Shown piece after piece: positions 1 through 7,411 of a stretch of DNA of 64,000 nucleotides. The DNA is from Chromatiales bacterium. GTDB lineage: Bacteria; Pseudomonadota; Gammaproteobacteria; UBA6429; Thiohalophilaceae. The position numbers and the translations under genes were made by a program. The stretch lies in the NCBI GenBank assembly GCA_027032075.1, contig JALVOC010000111.1:1-64000 (forward strand). The letters are read 5' to 3'. Position 1 is the first letter of the stretch, and each line of letters opens with the position of its first letter. The notes below the pieces were generated by a model. It was given only the letters and a program-made list of their open reading frames with translations, was not told the DNA's origin and did not search any database.

Positions 1-454
1 GAATATCGATAGGATTGCCTGAATACCGGCAGGGCCTGTTGTCTTTCTTGGTGAGCCTTTCCTTGCCTTGGGTGAATTTGTTTGAGATGGACAGTGTTTC
101 ATGTACGCTGGAAAAGGTTTCCCGATCTTCAGAGACTTTTTTTCCATTTATAATTTGTTCCAGGCGGTAATTTATTTTGTAAAAATACGTGGTGCCAAAA
201 TTTTGGGTAAAGAACAGGCTGGTACCGGTAACGGTTATTGTTATTGTTGGTGAAGTATTGTAGTAGTCACTTCTAGCTTGAATGCACTGTGCCGCTGCGT
301 TTGCCGCTGCCGTCGCGCTTCCGAAGACGGTTTTGGTTGTGTAATCACAAACAGTAGAGTGCGGATATGTGATACGGAATTCAGCAAATAACAGAGCACT
401 GTAAGAAAAAAGAAACAAGCTTAAAATTGACCTGAACAGTTTGTTCATCATCAT
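1..454 (-). CDS. Secreted protein of unknown function, C-terminus beyond window
   Basis: Reading leftwards from 454, an uninterrupted frame runs to the window edge, so at least 151 residues are present and the C-terminus is missing. Three consecutive ATG codons (454, 451, 448) follow a GGGAGA ribosome binding site; its spacing favours the second or third. Residues 1-22 form a signal peptide: MMMNKLFRS, a hydrophobic stretch SLFLFSYSALLFA, then a likely cleavage site. The mature start carries YPHSTVCDY, an Ala-rich stretch ending in AAAQC, and Thr/Tyr-rich strands. Two nearby cysteines could form a disulfide. An N-terminus of this kind (short aromatic region, then an Ala/Cys helix) also occurs ahead of RHS-type exported proteins, but nothing visible proves that. 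Function unknown; coding status is fairly secure. Confidence 0.7.
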   Translation of the reverse strand, partial: MMMNKLFRSILSLFLFSYSALLFAEFRITYPHSTVCDYTTKTVFGSATAAANAAAQCIQARSDYYNTSPTITITVTGTSLFFTQNFGTTYFYKINYRLEQIINGKKVSEDRETFSSVHETLSISNKFTQGKERLTKKDNRPCRYSGNPIDI

Positions 455-956
455 TCTCCCTTTGATTAAACTGAATTTCCGTATTAAAGATTAAACTGGT
501 TTTAAATATTCAAGCCGTATCGTTATTATTTGTCAGGTACATATAACAAATGGCGCAAATCACTTTCACCGGTAAACAGGCGCAAGCATTCGTAAAATCG
601 TAATACGGTTTGTTTTGTTCCGCGTTGGTGGCGGTATGAGGATAACTCTGAGGGGGGATCTCTATCCTTGAGAACAACGCAGGCAAATTTATAACGGCGC
701 ATTAGTAGTGTAAATACTGCTTTTTAATTATATTTCAAACTTGATCGTTTTTTGTGATGCGTTTACGCAAATTATATTTCTTGATAAGAAAGCTAAGAAA
801 AGATACGGGTTGAGTGGCTCCGACCTTGATTATCTCATTCCTGATAAAACCATTCGGTCTCCAGGTTGGGAGCCGTTTTCCTGGCGAACGTGTGTTGAGA
901 TGTTCTGCCGTTTTAGACTATTTCCTATGAGCGGTGAATAAAGTTGCCAGGCGAGC
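455..956. other. Gene-poor AT-rich spacer
   Basis: About 500 bases between the exported protein and the tag remnant. I see no credible gene. A 66-codon frame from a TTG at 741 to 941 has no ribosome binding site and no recognisable family. The stretch is AT-richer than the rest of the window. It probably holds the promoter of the leftward gene at 454, but I cannot single out -35/-10 boxes with confidence. Confidence 0.5.
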
Positions 957-1109
957 TTATTTTCTTTTTGGTTCCGCAAGCTGCCGATGACGAAAACATC
1001 CGGTGAGATGGTCGTTTACCATTCCAATTGCTTGCATGAAGGCGTAACAGATGGTGCTGCCGGTGAATTTGAAACCGCGCTGTTTTAAATCGTGGCTCAT
1101 GTTATTTGA
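957..1109 (-). pseudogene. tag: 3' fragment of DNA-3-methyladenine glycosylase I (tag)
   Basis: The last roughly 50 codons read SNNMSHDLKQRGFKFTGST, then ICYAFMQAIGMVNDHL and TGCFRH. This is the C-terminal signature of Tag, the glycosylase that removes 3-methyladenine from alkylated DNA. The NDH...C pair matches the two C-terminal zinc ligands of the family. Upstream of residue S41 of the open frame (above about 1109) the homology stops. It is replaced by low-complexity repeats and, further on, a defective IS256-type element, so about three quarters of the gene, including the catalytic glutamate, is gone. The frame continues by chance to an ATG at 1229. I infer a truncated, non-functional relic. 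Confidence 0.8.
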
Positions 1110-1122
1110 TTGGGTTGTTGTT

Positions 1123-1190
1123 ACGGATAACGTACGGATAACGAGATAACGAGGACACCTAAGGAGATAATGAGGAAGGAGATGACGAGG
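1123..1190. repeat. Short degenerate direct repeats at the tag break
   Basis: Two copies of ACGGATAACG lie at 1123-1132 and 1134-1143. Three copies of the 11-mer AGATAACGAGG follow with one change each: 1144-1154 exact, 1165-1175 AGATAATGAGG, 1180-1190 AGATGACGAGG. The block sits where homology to tag ends. It looks like slippage-generated sequence at a deletion scar, not a regulatory array. Confidence 0.6.
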
Positions 1191-1269
1191 ATACCCACAT
1201 TTGCCCCCCTCTGTCAGGATAGTTGTCAATGGGTAGGTGTCCTGGTTTTCTGGTTTTGGGTTTTCGGCT

Positions 1270-1476
1270 GAGACTGTAAATTAAATTGTGTAACTGCTCA
1301 TATTTCAATACCCTTGATAATAAGGGTGGTTTACCTGGCTATCGAGGCAGCCGCCAAAAAGTGGTCCATGCCCATACGGCATTGGCATGTTGCCATTAAC
1401 CGTTTTATGATTGAATTTCCGGACAGAATGCCGGAAACCCTGGAGTGAGTAGTTACACAGAAATATTTACAGGCTC
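1270..1476 (+). mobile_element. Internally deleted IS256-family element with both ends
   Basis: The ends at 1270-1299 (GAGACTGTAAAT...TGTGTAACTGCTC) and, inverted, 1476-1447 (GAGCCTGTAAAT...TGTGTAACTACTC) form 30-bp terminal inverted repeats that differ mainly in a central five-base block. They resemble the ends typical of the IS256 family. Between them only the last part of the transposase remains (1317-1448). The whole element is 207 bp against about 1.3 kb for an intact member, so it is a non-autonomous deletion derivative. I do not see an 8-bp target duplication (TTTCGGCT on the left, AGGTGGTT on the right). This suggests that the flanks have been rearranged since insertion. Confidence 0.75.
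1317..1448 (+). pseudogene. C-terminal remnant of IS256-type transposase
   Basis: In frame with the stop at 1446-1448 the sequence reads VVYLAIEAAAKKWSMPI, then RHWHVAINRFMIEF and PDRMPETLE. This is the conserved tail of IS256-family (mutator-type) transposases. No start codon, DDE catalytic residues or upstream domains remain. The stop codon lies at the edge of the right terminal repeat, as in intact family members. It cannot encode an active transposase. Confidence 0.8.
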
Positions 1477-1522
1477 AGGTGGTTGTCGCCAGGTGGTTGT
1501 CGTCCAGCCCTGACGATTAGAA

Positions 1523-1833
1523 CTAAATAGGCGTTCCGAATACCAGATCATTTAGTATTATTGCCAGATATAAGTATCGCATCAGGACCAGAGGTCTTTT
1601 ACATGACACGCTGTAAATACAGTCGTTCCCGCACATCCAAGTGCTCCACGACACGTATACATCCTGTACATCGTCCAGCTAAGCTCGACAGCCGCATCTG
1701 ACCGCCAGGGATGGCGGAAATGCATAAGGATTGTCGGGAACAATCCATGCCCTGCGGCTGACGGTCATGTAAAAGACCTCTGGTCCTGATGCTCTGTTTC
1801 CCAAGTGTACTGGTATTCGGAACACCTATTTAG
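1523..1833. repeat. MITE-like element with nested inverted repeats
   Basis: The outer inverted repeats are 24 bp, 1523-1546 and 1810-1833, both reading CTAAATAGG(C/T)GTTCCGAAT then ACCAG, with one mismatch. Inside them is a second, perfect 29-bp inverted repeat (1579-1607 and 1764-1792, core GGACCAGAGGTCTTTTACAT). The centre (1608-1763) contains a CCGCCAGGGATGGCGG hairpin around 1702-1717. No open reading frame of note is present. The right half recurs at 34935-34983, and a diverged short version lies at 9415-9520, so this is a dispersed family in this genome. It lies 39 bp past the stop codon of the membrane protein gene at 1873. No clear target duplication is visible. Confidence 0.8.
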
Positions 1834-1872
1834 CAGGCAGAGCGGGTTTTTACCATGTCGCCGGCAGGGTAT

Positions 1873-3159
1873 TCAGGTTGTAAGTACAACCCCGAGGAAT
1901 CCAAGCAGAATGGCGCCCAGGAGGGAGAGGCTGACACGCAGGCCAAGCGCCAGCCCGCCAATATAGATTGAAAGTGCACTTTTGATCAGCGTATTCGTTA
2001 CAGCAGCGATAAAGATGGCAGTGACTGCGATATTTTGTGTGATGTCCATCTGGCTCATTCTGGAAACCGAGAGGGTGATGGCGTCGACATCGCTCAAACC
2101 GGATACCGCCGCCAGCATATACAATCCCGTGTCGCCATACCAGTTTTGCAGTCCCTTGGCCAATAGCAGAATGACCACCAGCAGGGTGGTGAAACGCAGC
2201 GCCATTCCGAACTGAAACGGATTGCTGAGTTGGGAGGTGCCTGTGGTGTGATTTGTCGGTGATTTGCGCCAGAATAAGAATGCCGCCAGATAGGTCAGCG
2301 TGGTGGCAAGGGTCAGCGGCCACAGCAGCGGCAGGAACAATGCCGGATTGATGATGGTGGCAATCAGCAGAATGCGGGGGAACATGGTGCCGCAGGCGGC
2401 GAGAATGCCGCTGGCGAGGGCGTTTAGTTGCGTTACATCCTTTTGCGCCAGCCGTGAAAGACTGAGGGTGGCAGCGGTGGAAGAGGCAAGTCCCCCGGTT
2501 ATACCGGTGAGAACCGCACCCTGCCGGGTGCCACCGATCTTCATGGCGAAGTAACCTACAAAGGATATTCCGGTGATCAACACCACCATCCACCAGATCG
2601 CATAGGGATTGAGTGCCTCCCACGGCCCGTAGCCCCGATCGGGCAGGATCGGCAGCAACACCACCGAAATCAGCAGCATTTTGAGGGAGGCTTTCAGCTC
2701 TTCCGGCGCGAGTTTGGCAACCCAGCGGTGCAACTGGGGTTTGAGATCGAGTAACAGGGTGGTGATGATCGCCACGGAAACGGCGGCCATGCCGTGCCCC
2801 AGCATCGCCAGGGCACCAAGGGCAAATGTCAGCAGTGAGGCGATTACACTGGTGGTGCCAATATCATGAAACTGGTGAATACGGCTGAAATAGGCGGCGA
2901 TCACCACCAGAGCCAGCCCAAGGAAGGCGAAACCCAGCATGAACAGTGAGGTTTGCATGGCAACCAGGGCCCAGACACCGCCCAGTAATCCCGTCAGGCC
3001 ATAGGTGCGCAGACCGGCAACGTTCCGCCCTTCACCGATGTTGCGGGATTTCCAGCCCCGCTCAAGGCCGATGATCAGGCCCAGTGCCAGCGCCAGGCCA
3101 AGGCGGTAGAGAATTTCCACATCGGAGGTCAGGAGCTGGTTGATAAACTCAGGGGTCAT
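1873..3159 (-). CDS. MgtC/SapB family membrane protein with DUF4010 domain
   Basis: 428 residues, almost entirely hydrophobic, with about a dozen predicted membrane segments. The N-terminal 145 residues are an MgtC/SapB domain, with the family motifs LGLIIGLERGWKSR near residue 30 and AGLRTYGLTGLLGG near 50. The C-terminal half (about 190-410) matches the DUF4010 type, with GGLASSTAATLSLSRLA and a second half-motif near SGLSDVDAITLSVS. This fusion is distinct from the short MgtC virulence factor, and its substrate is not known. It is transcribed divergently from arnT across 116 bp. The ATG at 3159 lacks a strong ribosome binding site. An ion- or magnesium-linked role is plausible from the family name only. 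Confidence 0.85.
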   Translation of the reverse strand: MTPEFINQLLTSDVEILYRLGLALALGLIIGLERGWKSRNIGEGRNVAGLRTYGLTGLLGGVWALVAMQTSLFMLGFAFLGLALVVIAAYFSRIHQFHDIGTTSVIASLLTFALGALAMLGHGMAAVSVAIITTLLLDLKPQLHRWVAKLAPEELKASLKMLLISVVLLPILPDRGYGPWEALNPYAIWWMVVLITGISFVGYFAMKIGGTRQGAVLTGITGGLASSTAATLSLSRLAQKDVTQLNALASGILAACGTMFPRILLIATIINPALFLPLLWPLTLATTLTYLAAFLFWRKSPTNHTTGTSQLSNPFQFGMALRFTTLLVVILLLAKGLQNWYGDTGLYMLAAVSGLSDVDAITLSVSRMSQMDITQNIAVTAIFIAAVTNTLIKSALSIYIGGLALGLRVSLSLLGAILLGFLGVVLTT

Positions 3160-3275
3160 ACTTTAACTATATCCGAGCTGTTGATGAAAACAATCCACGT
3201 GAGTAAATCGCGTGATATTTATATGATTTTAAAATAAAATTCACCTTTTGCCGCGCTGAAAACGGATTCCGTCAC

Positions 3276-4937
3276 TTGCCAACAATAACACCCGATTTAC
3301 ACAAACCCCTTACTTTGGGCGTCATTACCATTGTCACCATCATCTGGTTCGGCTTGTTGGGATACCGTGATCTGGTGGATCCCGACGAAGGGCGCTATGC
3401 CGAAATTTCACGGGAAATGGTGGCGAGCGGCGACTGGATCACTCCGCGCCTGAACGACCTGAAATATTTTGAAAAACCGGCACTGCAATACTGGATGAGC
3501 GCCATCAGTCTGAAGCTGTTCGGCATCAACAACACCGCGGCGCGCTTGTGGGTGGCGCTGATCGCCTTTCTCGGCAGTTTGTGGACCTGGTACCTTGGCA
3601 AGCGCCTGTTTGGAGAGCCGGCCGGATTTTATGCCTTTCTGACGCTGAGCAGCGGCTTTATGTACGTTGTCATGGGCCATCTGAACACGCTCGACATGAG
3701 TGTAAGTGTTTTCCTGTTTTTCGGTATCGGTGCGCTGTTACTGGCGCAGCGTCAGCGGGAAAATCCACAGGCAAACCGCAACTGGATGCTGTTCGGCTGG
3801 GCTGCGCTGGCGTTGGCGGTGTTGTCCAAGGGCCTGATTGGACTGGTTTTGCCAGGCATTGCACTGGTGTTCTACAGCCTGTGGCAGCGGGACTGGCGCT
3901 TATGGAGCCAGCTGCATCTCGGCAAGGGGTTGTTGCTGTTCTTCGCAATTACCGTTCCCTGGTTCGTGCTGGTCAGCCGGGCCAATCCGGAGTTTGCCCG
4001 TTTCTTTTTCATTCACGAACATTTCGAGCGTTTTACCACCGAGCAACATGGCCGTAACGAAGCATGGTGGTATTTCCTTCCCATATTGTTGCTTGGTGTT
4101 GCGCCATGGTTCTGGCTGGGGTTGCGAAGCCTGTTTCGTCCCGGCTTTGCCTGGCGTGCCCGCAGTGGCGGCGAGTTTGAGCCAGAGCGTTTCCTCTGGG
4201 TCTATATCATTGGCATTATGCTCTTTTTCTCCATTGGCTCGTCAAAATTACCGCCCTATATTCTGCCGATCTTTCCCGCCCTGTCGTTGTTGATGGGGCA
4301 GCGGCTTGCTCGTCAACCTGGTTTGCCGGCGGAACTGGTCACTTTTGGTTTGACTCTACTGATATTGGTTTACGGGGCTTTTCAGGTAACCGCATTCAGG
4401 GATTATGAGTCCGCCCCGGCTCTGTTGGCGTATCGTAACTGGATCATTGCTGCGGTTGTCATCATGCTGGCGGGAGGGGTGGCCGCGGTTGTTTTGCGCA
4501 AAAGGAAACATCACGCCATTATCGTAATCTCGGTTTCGGTATTGCTTGCCTTTCAAATTTTGTTGTGGGGTTTCCAGACCCAAAGCCGCCATCGCTCCAG
4601 CCATGAACTCGCCACGACGATTCAGACTTATCTGAAAAACCTGCCCGACGTACCAATATATACTGTCGGTTATTTTCCCCATTCGCTACCATTTTATCTG
4701 CAGCGTCATGTCACCCTGGTGGAGTACCAGGGAGAACTGGAAATGGGGATCAGGCAGGAGCCGGAAAAATGGCTGGCGGACTGGGATGAATTTGCTGAAC
4801 GCTGGCGTGCGGCTCCCCAGGCAATTGCGGTTTTCGATATGAAATCCTATCCGGGACACTACAGGAAACAAATGGAAAAATTACCCATGAAAATCATTTA
4901 TCAGGATACCCTTAAACTCGCGGTGGCAAAACAATGA
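3276..4937 (+). CDS. arnT: Lipid A aminoarabinose transferase-like glycosyltransferase (ArnT, GT83)
   Basis: 553 residues with about twelve membrane segments. It would transfer 4-amino-4-deoxy-L-arabinose from undecaprenyl phosphate to lipid A on the periplasmic face of the inner membrane. The first periplasmic loop carries the GT83 signature DPDEGRYAE (residues 35-43) with the acidic catalytic pair, and FEKPALQYW (65-73) follows. The hydrophilic C-terminal part (about 440-553) is periplasmic. The start is a TTG at 3276 because no ATG or GTG fits upstream of the signature; the ribosome binding site is weak. It is the first gene of the operon and overlaps the next by ATGA. Placement in an arn cluster supports ArnT over other GT83 enzymes. 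Confidence 0.9.
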   Translation: MPTITPDLHKPLTLGVITIVTIIWFGLLGYRDLVDPDEGRYAEISREMVASGDWITPRLNDLKYFEKPALQYWMSAISLKLFGINNTAARLWVALIAFLGSLWTWYLGKRLFGEPAGFYAFLTLSSGFMYVVMGHLNTLDMSVSVFLFFGIGALLLAQRQRENPQANRNWMLFGWAALALAVLSKGLIGLVLPGIALVFYSLWQRDWRLWSQLHLGKGLLLFFAITVPWFVLVSRANPEFARFFFIHEHFERFTTEQHGRNEAWWYFLPILLLGVAPWFWLGLRSLFRPGFAWRARSGGEFEPERFLWVYIIGIMLFFSIGSSKLPPYILPIFPALSLLMGQRLARQPGLPAELVTFGLTLLILVYGAFQVTAFRDYESAPALLAYRNWIIAAVVIMLAGGVAAVVLRKRKHHAIIVISVSVLLAFQILLWGFQTQSRHRSSHELATTIQTYLKNLPDVPIYTVGYFPHSLPFYLQRHVTLVEYQGELEMGIRQEPEKWLADWDEFAERWRAAPQAIAVFDMKSYPGHYRKQMEKLPMKIIYQDTLKLAVAKQ

Positions 4938-5305
4938 ACATGATCAGTTTTGGATTGATAATTACCGGCGTGCTGTTGAATGCAGTCGCGCAACTGGCGC
5001 TGAAAGCCAGCGTCAAGGAAATGGGGGCAATTGAACTCAGCATGGTCAGTGCTTTCCCAACGGCACAACGCCTGATGCTGGAGCCCGGTTTGTGGCTTGG
5101 CCTGGTTTGTTACGGCGTCAGTGTCATTGTCTGGATCCTTGCGTTATCCCGCGTGGATGTCACCATTGCCTATCCGATGTTGTCGATCGGCTATATCGTT
5201 AACGCCTTCGCCGCCTGGGCGCTTTTCGGTGAAGCCCTGGGGCCGGGACGTCTGATAGGCATCGGTGTGATCATCCTTGGCGTGTTTATTCTGGCACGGA
5301 GCTGA
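4934..5305 (+). CDS. ArnE/ArnF-like SMR-fold flippase subunit
   Basis: 123 residues forming four membrane helices, the size and pattern of the small multidrug resistance/EamA half-transporter fold: helix one ends NAVAQLALKASV, and the last helices carry AYPMLSIGYIVNAFAAWALFGE. In enterobacteria ArnE and ArnF form a pair that flips undecaprenyl-phosphate-aminoarabinose across the inner membrane. Only one such gene is present here, so a homodimer is likely, or a partner lies elsewhere. The start codon overlaps the arnT stop (ATGA), and arnB begins one base after its stop, so expression is probably coupled. The assignment to this step rests mainly on context. Confidence 0.85.
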   Translation: MNMISFGLIITGVLLNAVAQLALKASVKEMGAIELSMVSAFPTAQRLMLEPGLWLGLVCYGVSVIVWILALSRVDVTIAYPMLSIGYIVNAFAAWALFGEALGPGRLIGIGVIILGVFILARS

Positions 5306-5306
5306 G

Positions 5307-6425
5307 ATGTTACCCTTTACCCGACCGAGCATCGGCGAGGCCGAACAGCAGGCGGTGCAGGAAGTCCTGGCCTCCGGCTGGATCACTTCCGGTCCCAAGG
5401 TGCAGGCTTTCGAAACCGCGCTCGCTGACTATCTCGGTGGGGGAGTGCAGGTGCGGCTGTTCAATTCCGCCACCAGTGCGCTGGAGGCGGTATTGTACGC
5501 CAGTAACATCGGCGCAGGCGATGAGGTGATCGTGCCGGCGATGAGTTTTGTGGCCACCGCCAATGTGGTGGTGCGGGTGGGTGCCACACCGGTGTTCGTC
5601 GATGTGGATTTGCTGAGCCGCAATTTGTCAGCCGACGCGGTGGCCGCGGCGATTACGGAAAAAACCCGGGCGATTATGCCGGTGCACTTTGCCGGCCGTG
5701 CAGTGGAAATGACGCCGATATACAGCCTGGCCGAAAAACACGGCCTGTTGGTGATCGAGGATGCCGCCCAGGCAATCGGCACCAGATACCGGCATCAAAA
5801 AATCGGTGCCTCGGGCAACCCGGTGTGTTTCAGTTTTCATCCAAACAAGAACATCACCACCATCGAGGGTGGCGCGGTGGCCTGCGCTGATGCGTCGCTG
5901 CTGGCACGCCTCGAGCGGATCCGTTTCCACGGTATCTCCCGTGATGCGGAGGGCAACATGGATGTCACTGAGTGGGGCGGCAAAATGAACATGCCGGATG
6001 TCAGTGCCGCGATGGGGCTGGTGCAGTTAGGCCGCCTGGACGGATTCAACCGCCGCCGTCGGGAACTGGCGCGGCGTTATCTCGAGAACATGCCGGAACA
6101 TCCGGCATTGATTCTGCCGCAGGATGTCGAGGGGCATAGCTGGCACATGTTCTGTATTTGTCTCGATTTCAACCGTCTGGCGACAAGCCGCCAGCAAGTC
6201 CAACAGCAACTGGCGCAGGCGGGTATCGGTGTTGGCATGCACTATCCGGCGATGCCGGGTTTTACCCTTTATCAACAGCAGGGAAATCGTCTGGAAGATT
6301 ATCCGCAGGCGGCACGGATCGGTGAACAGACCATGACCTTGCCATTGTTTCCTGACATGCGTGATGAAGATGTGGACAGGGTGTGTAAAGCGATGGAAGC
6401 CATTCTGGGCGGAGCTGCAAAATGA
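5307..6425 (+). CDS. arnB: UDP-4-amino-4-deoxy-L-arabinose aminotransferase (ArnB)
   Basis: 372 residues of the DegT/DnrJ/EryC1/StrS PLP aminotransferase family. It converts UDP-Ara4O to UDP-Ara4N with glutamate as amino donor in the cytoplasm. The PLP-binding lysine is K181 in FSFHPNKNITTIEGG, and D152 in IEDAAQA would hold the pyridine nitrogen. The N-terminus LPFTRPSIGEAE is typical of ArnB. I place the start at the ATG at 5307, one base after the upstream stop, instead of an in-frame TTG at 5277 inside the preceding gene. The stop overlaps the arnC start (ATGA). Confidence 0.93.
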   Translation: MLPFTRPSIGEAEQQAVQEVLASGWITSGPKVQAFETALADYLGGGVQVRLFNSATSALEAVLYASNIGAGDEVIVPAMSFVATANVVVRVGATPVFVDVDLLSRNLSADAVAAAITEKTRAIMPVHFAGRAVEMTPIYSLAEKHGLLVIEDAAQAIGTRYRHQKIGASGNPVCFSFHPNKNITTIEGGAVACADASLLARLERIRFHGISRDAEGNMDVTEWGGKMNMPDVSAAMGLVQLGRLDGFNRRRRELARRYLENMPEHPALILPQDVEGHSWHMFCICLDFNRLATSRQQVQQQLAQAGIGVGMHYPAMPGFTLYQQQGNRLEDYPQAARIGEQTMTLPLFPDMRDEDVDRVCKAMEAILGGAAK

Positions 6426-7411
6426 CGAAACAAACGGAAAAGAACAAACGTGATAACGAACCGGAACTGTCGGTCGTGATTCCGGTATACAACGAAGAAG
6501 CCGTCCTGCCAGAACTGTTTACCCGCCTGTACGGGGTGCTCGATGCGCTGGAGCGGCGTTATGAAGTGATCTTTATTGATGATGGCAGCCGCGATCGTTC
6601 CGCCGCGCTGTTGCGGGAACAGTATCAGCAGCGGCCGGATGTTACCCGCGTGATCTGTTTACGCGCCAATGCCGGACAGCATGCGGCGATCATGGCCGGG
6701 TTTGAGTATTCGCGCGGCCGTTATGTCATAACCCTGGATGCCGATTTGCAAAATCCGCCGGAGGAGATCGGCAAACTGCTCGCCGAGCTGGACAAGGGCT
6801 ATGACTACGTGGGGACGATTCGCCGGAAACGCCAGGACAGTGCCTGGCGTCGTTGGGCATCACGTGCGATGAATTTGTTGCGCGAACGTATCACCAATAT
6901 CCGGATGACCGATCAGGGATGCATGTTGCGCGCCTATGATCGGGATATCATCGACGCAATCCTTGATTCACACGAGACACAAACATTTATTCCAGCGCTC
7001 GCCTATTTGTTTGCCGGCAATCCAACTGAAATAACGGTGGAGCACAATGAGCGTGCCGCTGGTGAGTCCAAGTACTCCTTGTTTAAACTCATCCACCTGA
7101 ATTTTGACCTGCTGACCGGTTTTTCGCTGATGCCGTTGCAGGCGTTTTCCCTGTTTGGCATCGGCATTTCCATCGTCTCTTTTCTTTTCGTTATTTATCT
7201 GGCGATCCGCCGCCTCGTCGTCGGTCCGGAAGTCGAGGGTGTGTTCACCCTGTTCGCGATTGTCTTCCTTTTGATCGGGATATTGTTGTTCGGTATCGGT
7301 CTGTTGGGTGAATACGTCGGCCGTATTTATGTGCAGGCAAGAGGGCGCCCCCGTTATCTGGTAAAAGTGGTTCTACAACAGCGCGAAGCGCCTCAGCAGG
7401 GTGGCGAGTGA
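6422..7411 (+). CDS. arnC: Undecaprenyl-phosphate Ara4FN transferase (ArnC)
   Basis: 329 residues: a cytoplasmic GT2 domain followed by two C-terminal membrane helices (about 232-255 and 268-295). It attaches formylated aminoarabinose to undecaprenyl phosphate. The GT-A motifs are VVIPVYNEE (18-26), IDDGSRDRS (52-60), the metal-binding LDADLQNPPEE (105-115) and QGCMLRAY. It overlaps arnB by ATGA and arnA-FT by GTGA. Related dolichyl-phosphate-mannose synthase-like enzymes share the fold; the neighbours and the overall pattern point to ArnC. Confidence 0.92.
   Translation: MTKQTEKNKRDNEPELSVVIPVYNEEAVLPELFTRLYGVLDALERRYEVIFIDDGSRDRSAALLREQYQQRPDVTRVICLRANAGQHAAIMAGFEYSRGRYVITLDADLQNPPEEIGKLLAELDKGYDYVGTIRRKRQDSAWRRWASRAMNLLRERITNIRMTDQGCMLRAYDRDIIDAILDSHETQTFIPALAYLFAGNPTEITVEHNERAAGESKYSLFKLIHLNFDLLTGFSLMPLQAFSLFGIGISIVSFLFVIYLAIRRLVVGPEVEGVFTLFAIVFLLIGILLFGIGLLGEYVGRIYVQARGRPRYLVKVVLQQREAPQQGGE

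Noticed and set aside
741-941. 66-codon frame starting from TTG in the left spacer
   Set aside because: No ribosome binding site, no recognisable family, unusual composition, and it sits among decayed sequence.
1850-2623. 257-codon frame on the minus strand overlapping the MgtC-type gene
   Set aside because: It lies out of frame inside a well-supported membrane protein gene and is rich in His, Arg and Cys, as expected of an alternative-frame artefact.
3160-3275. Possible PhoP box between the MgtC-type gene and arnT
   Set aside because: No tandem GTTTA-type hexamers with 5-bp spacing are visible on either strand.
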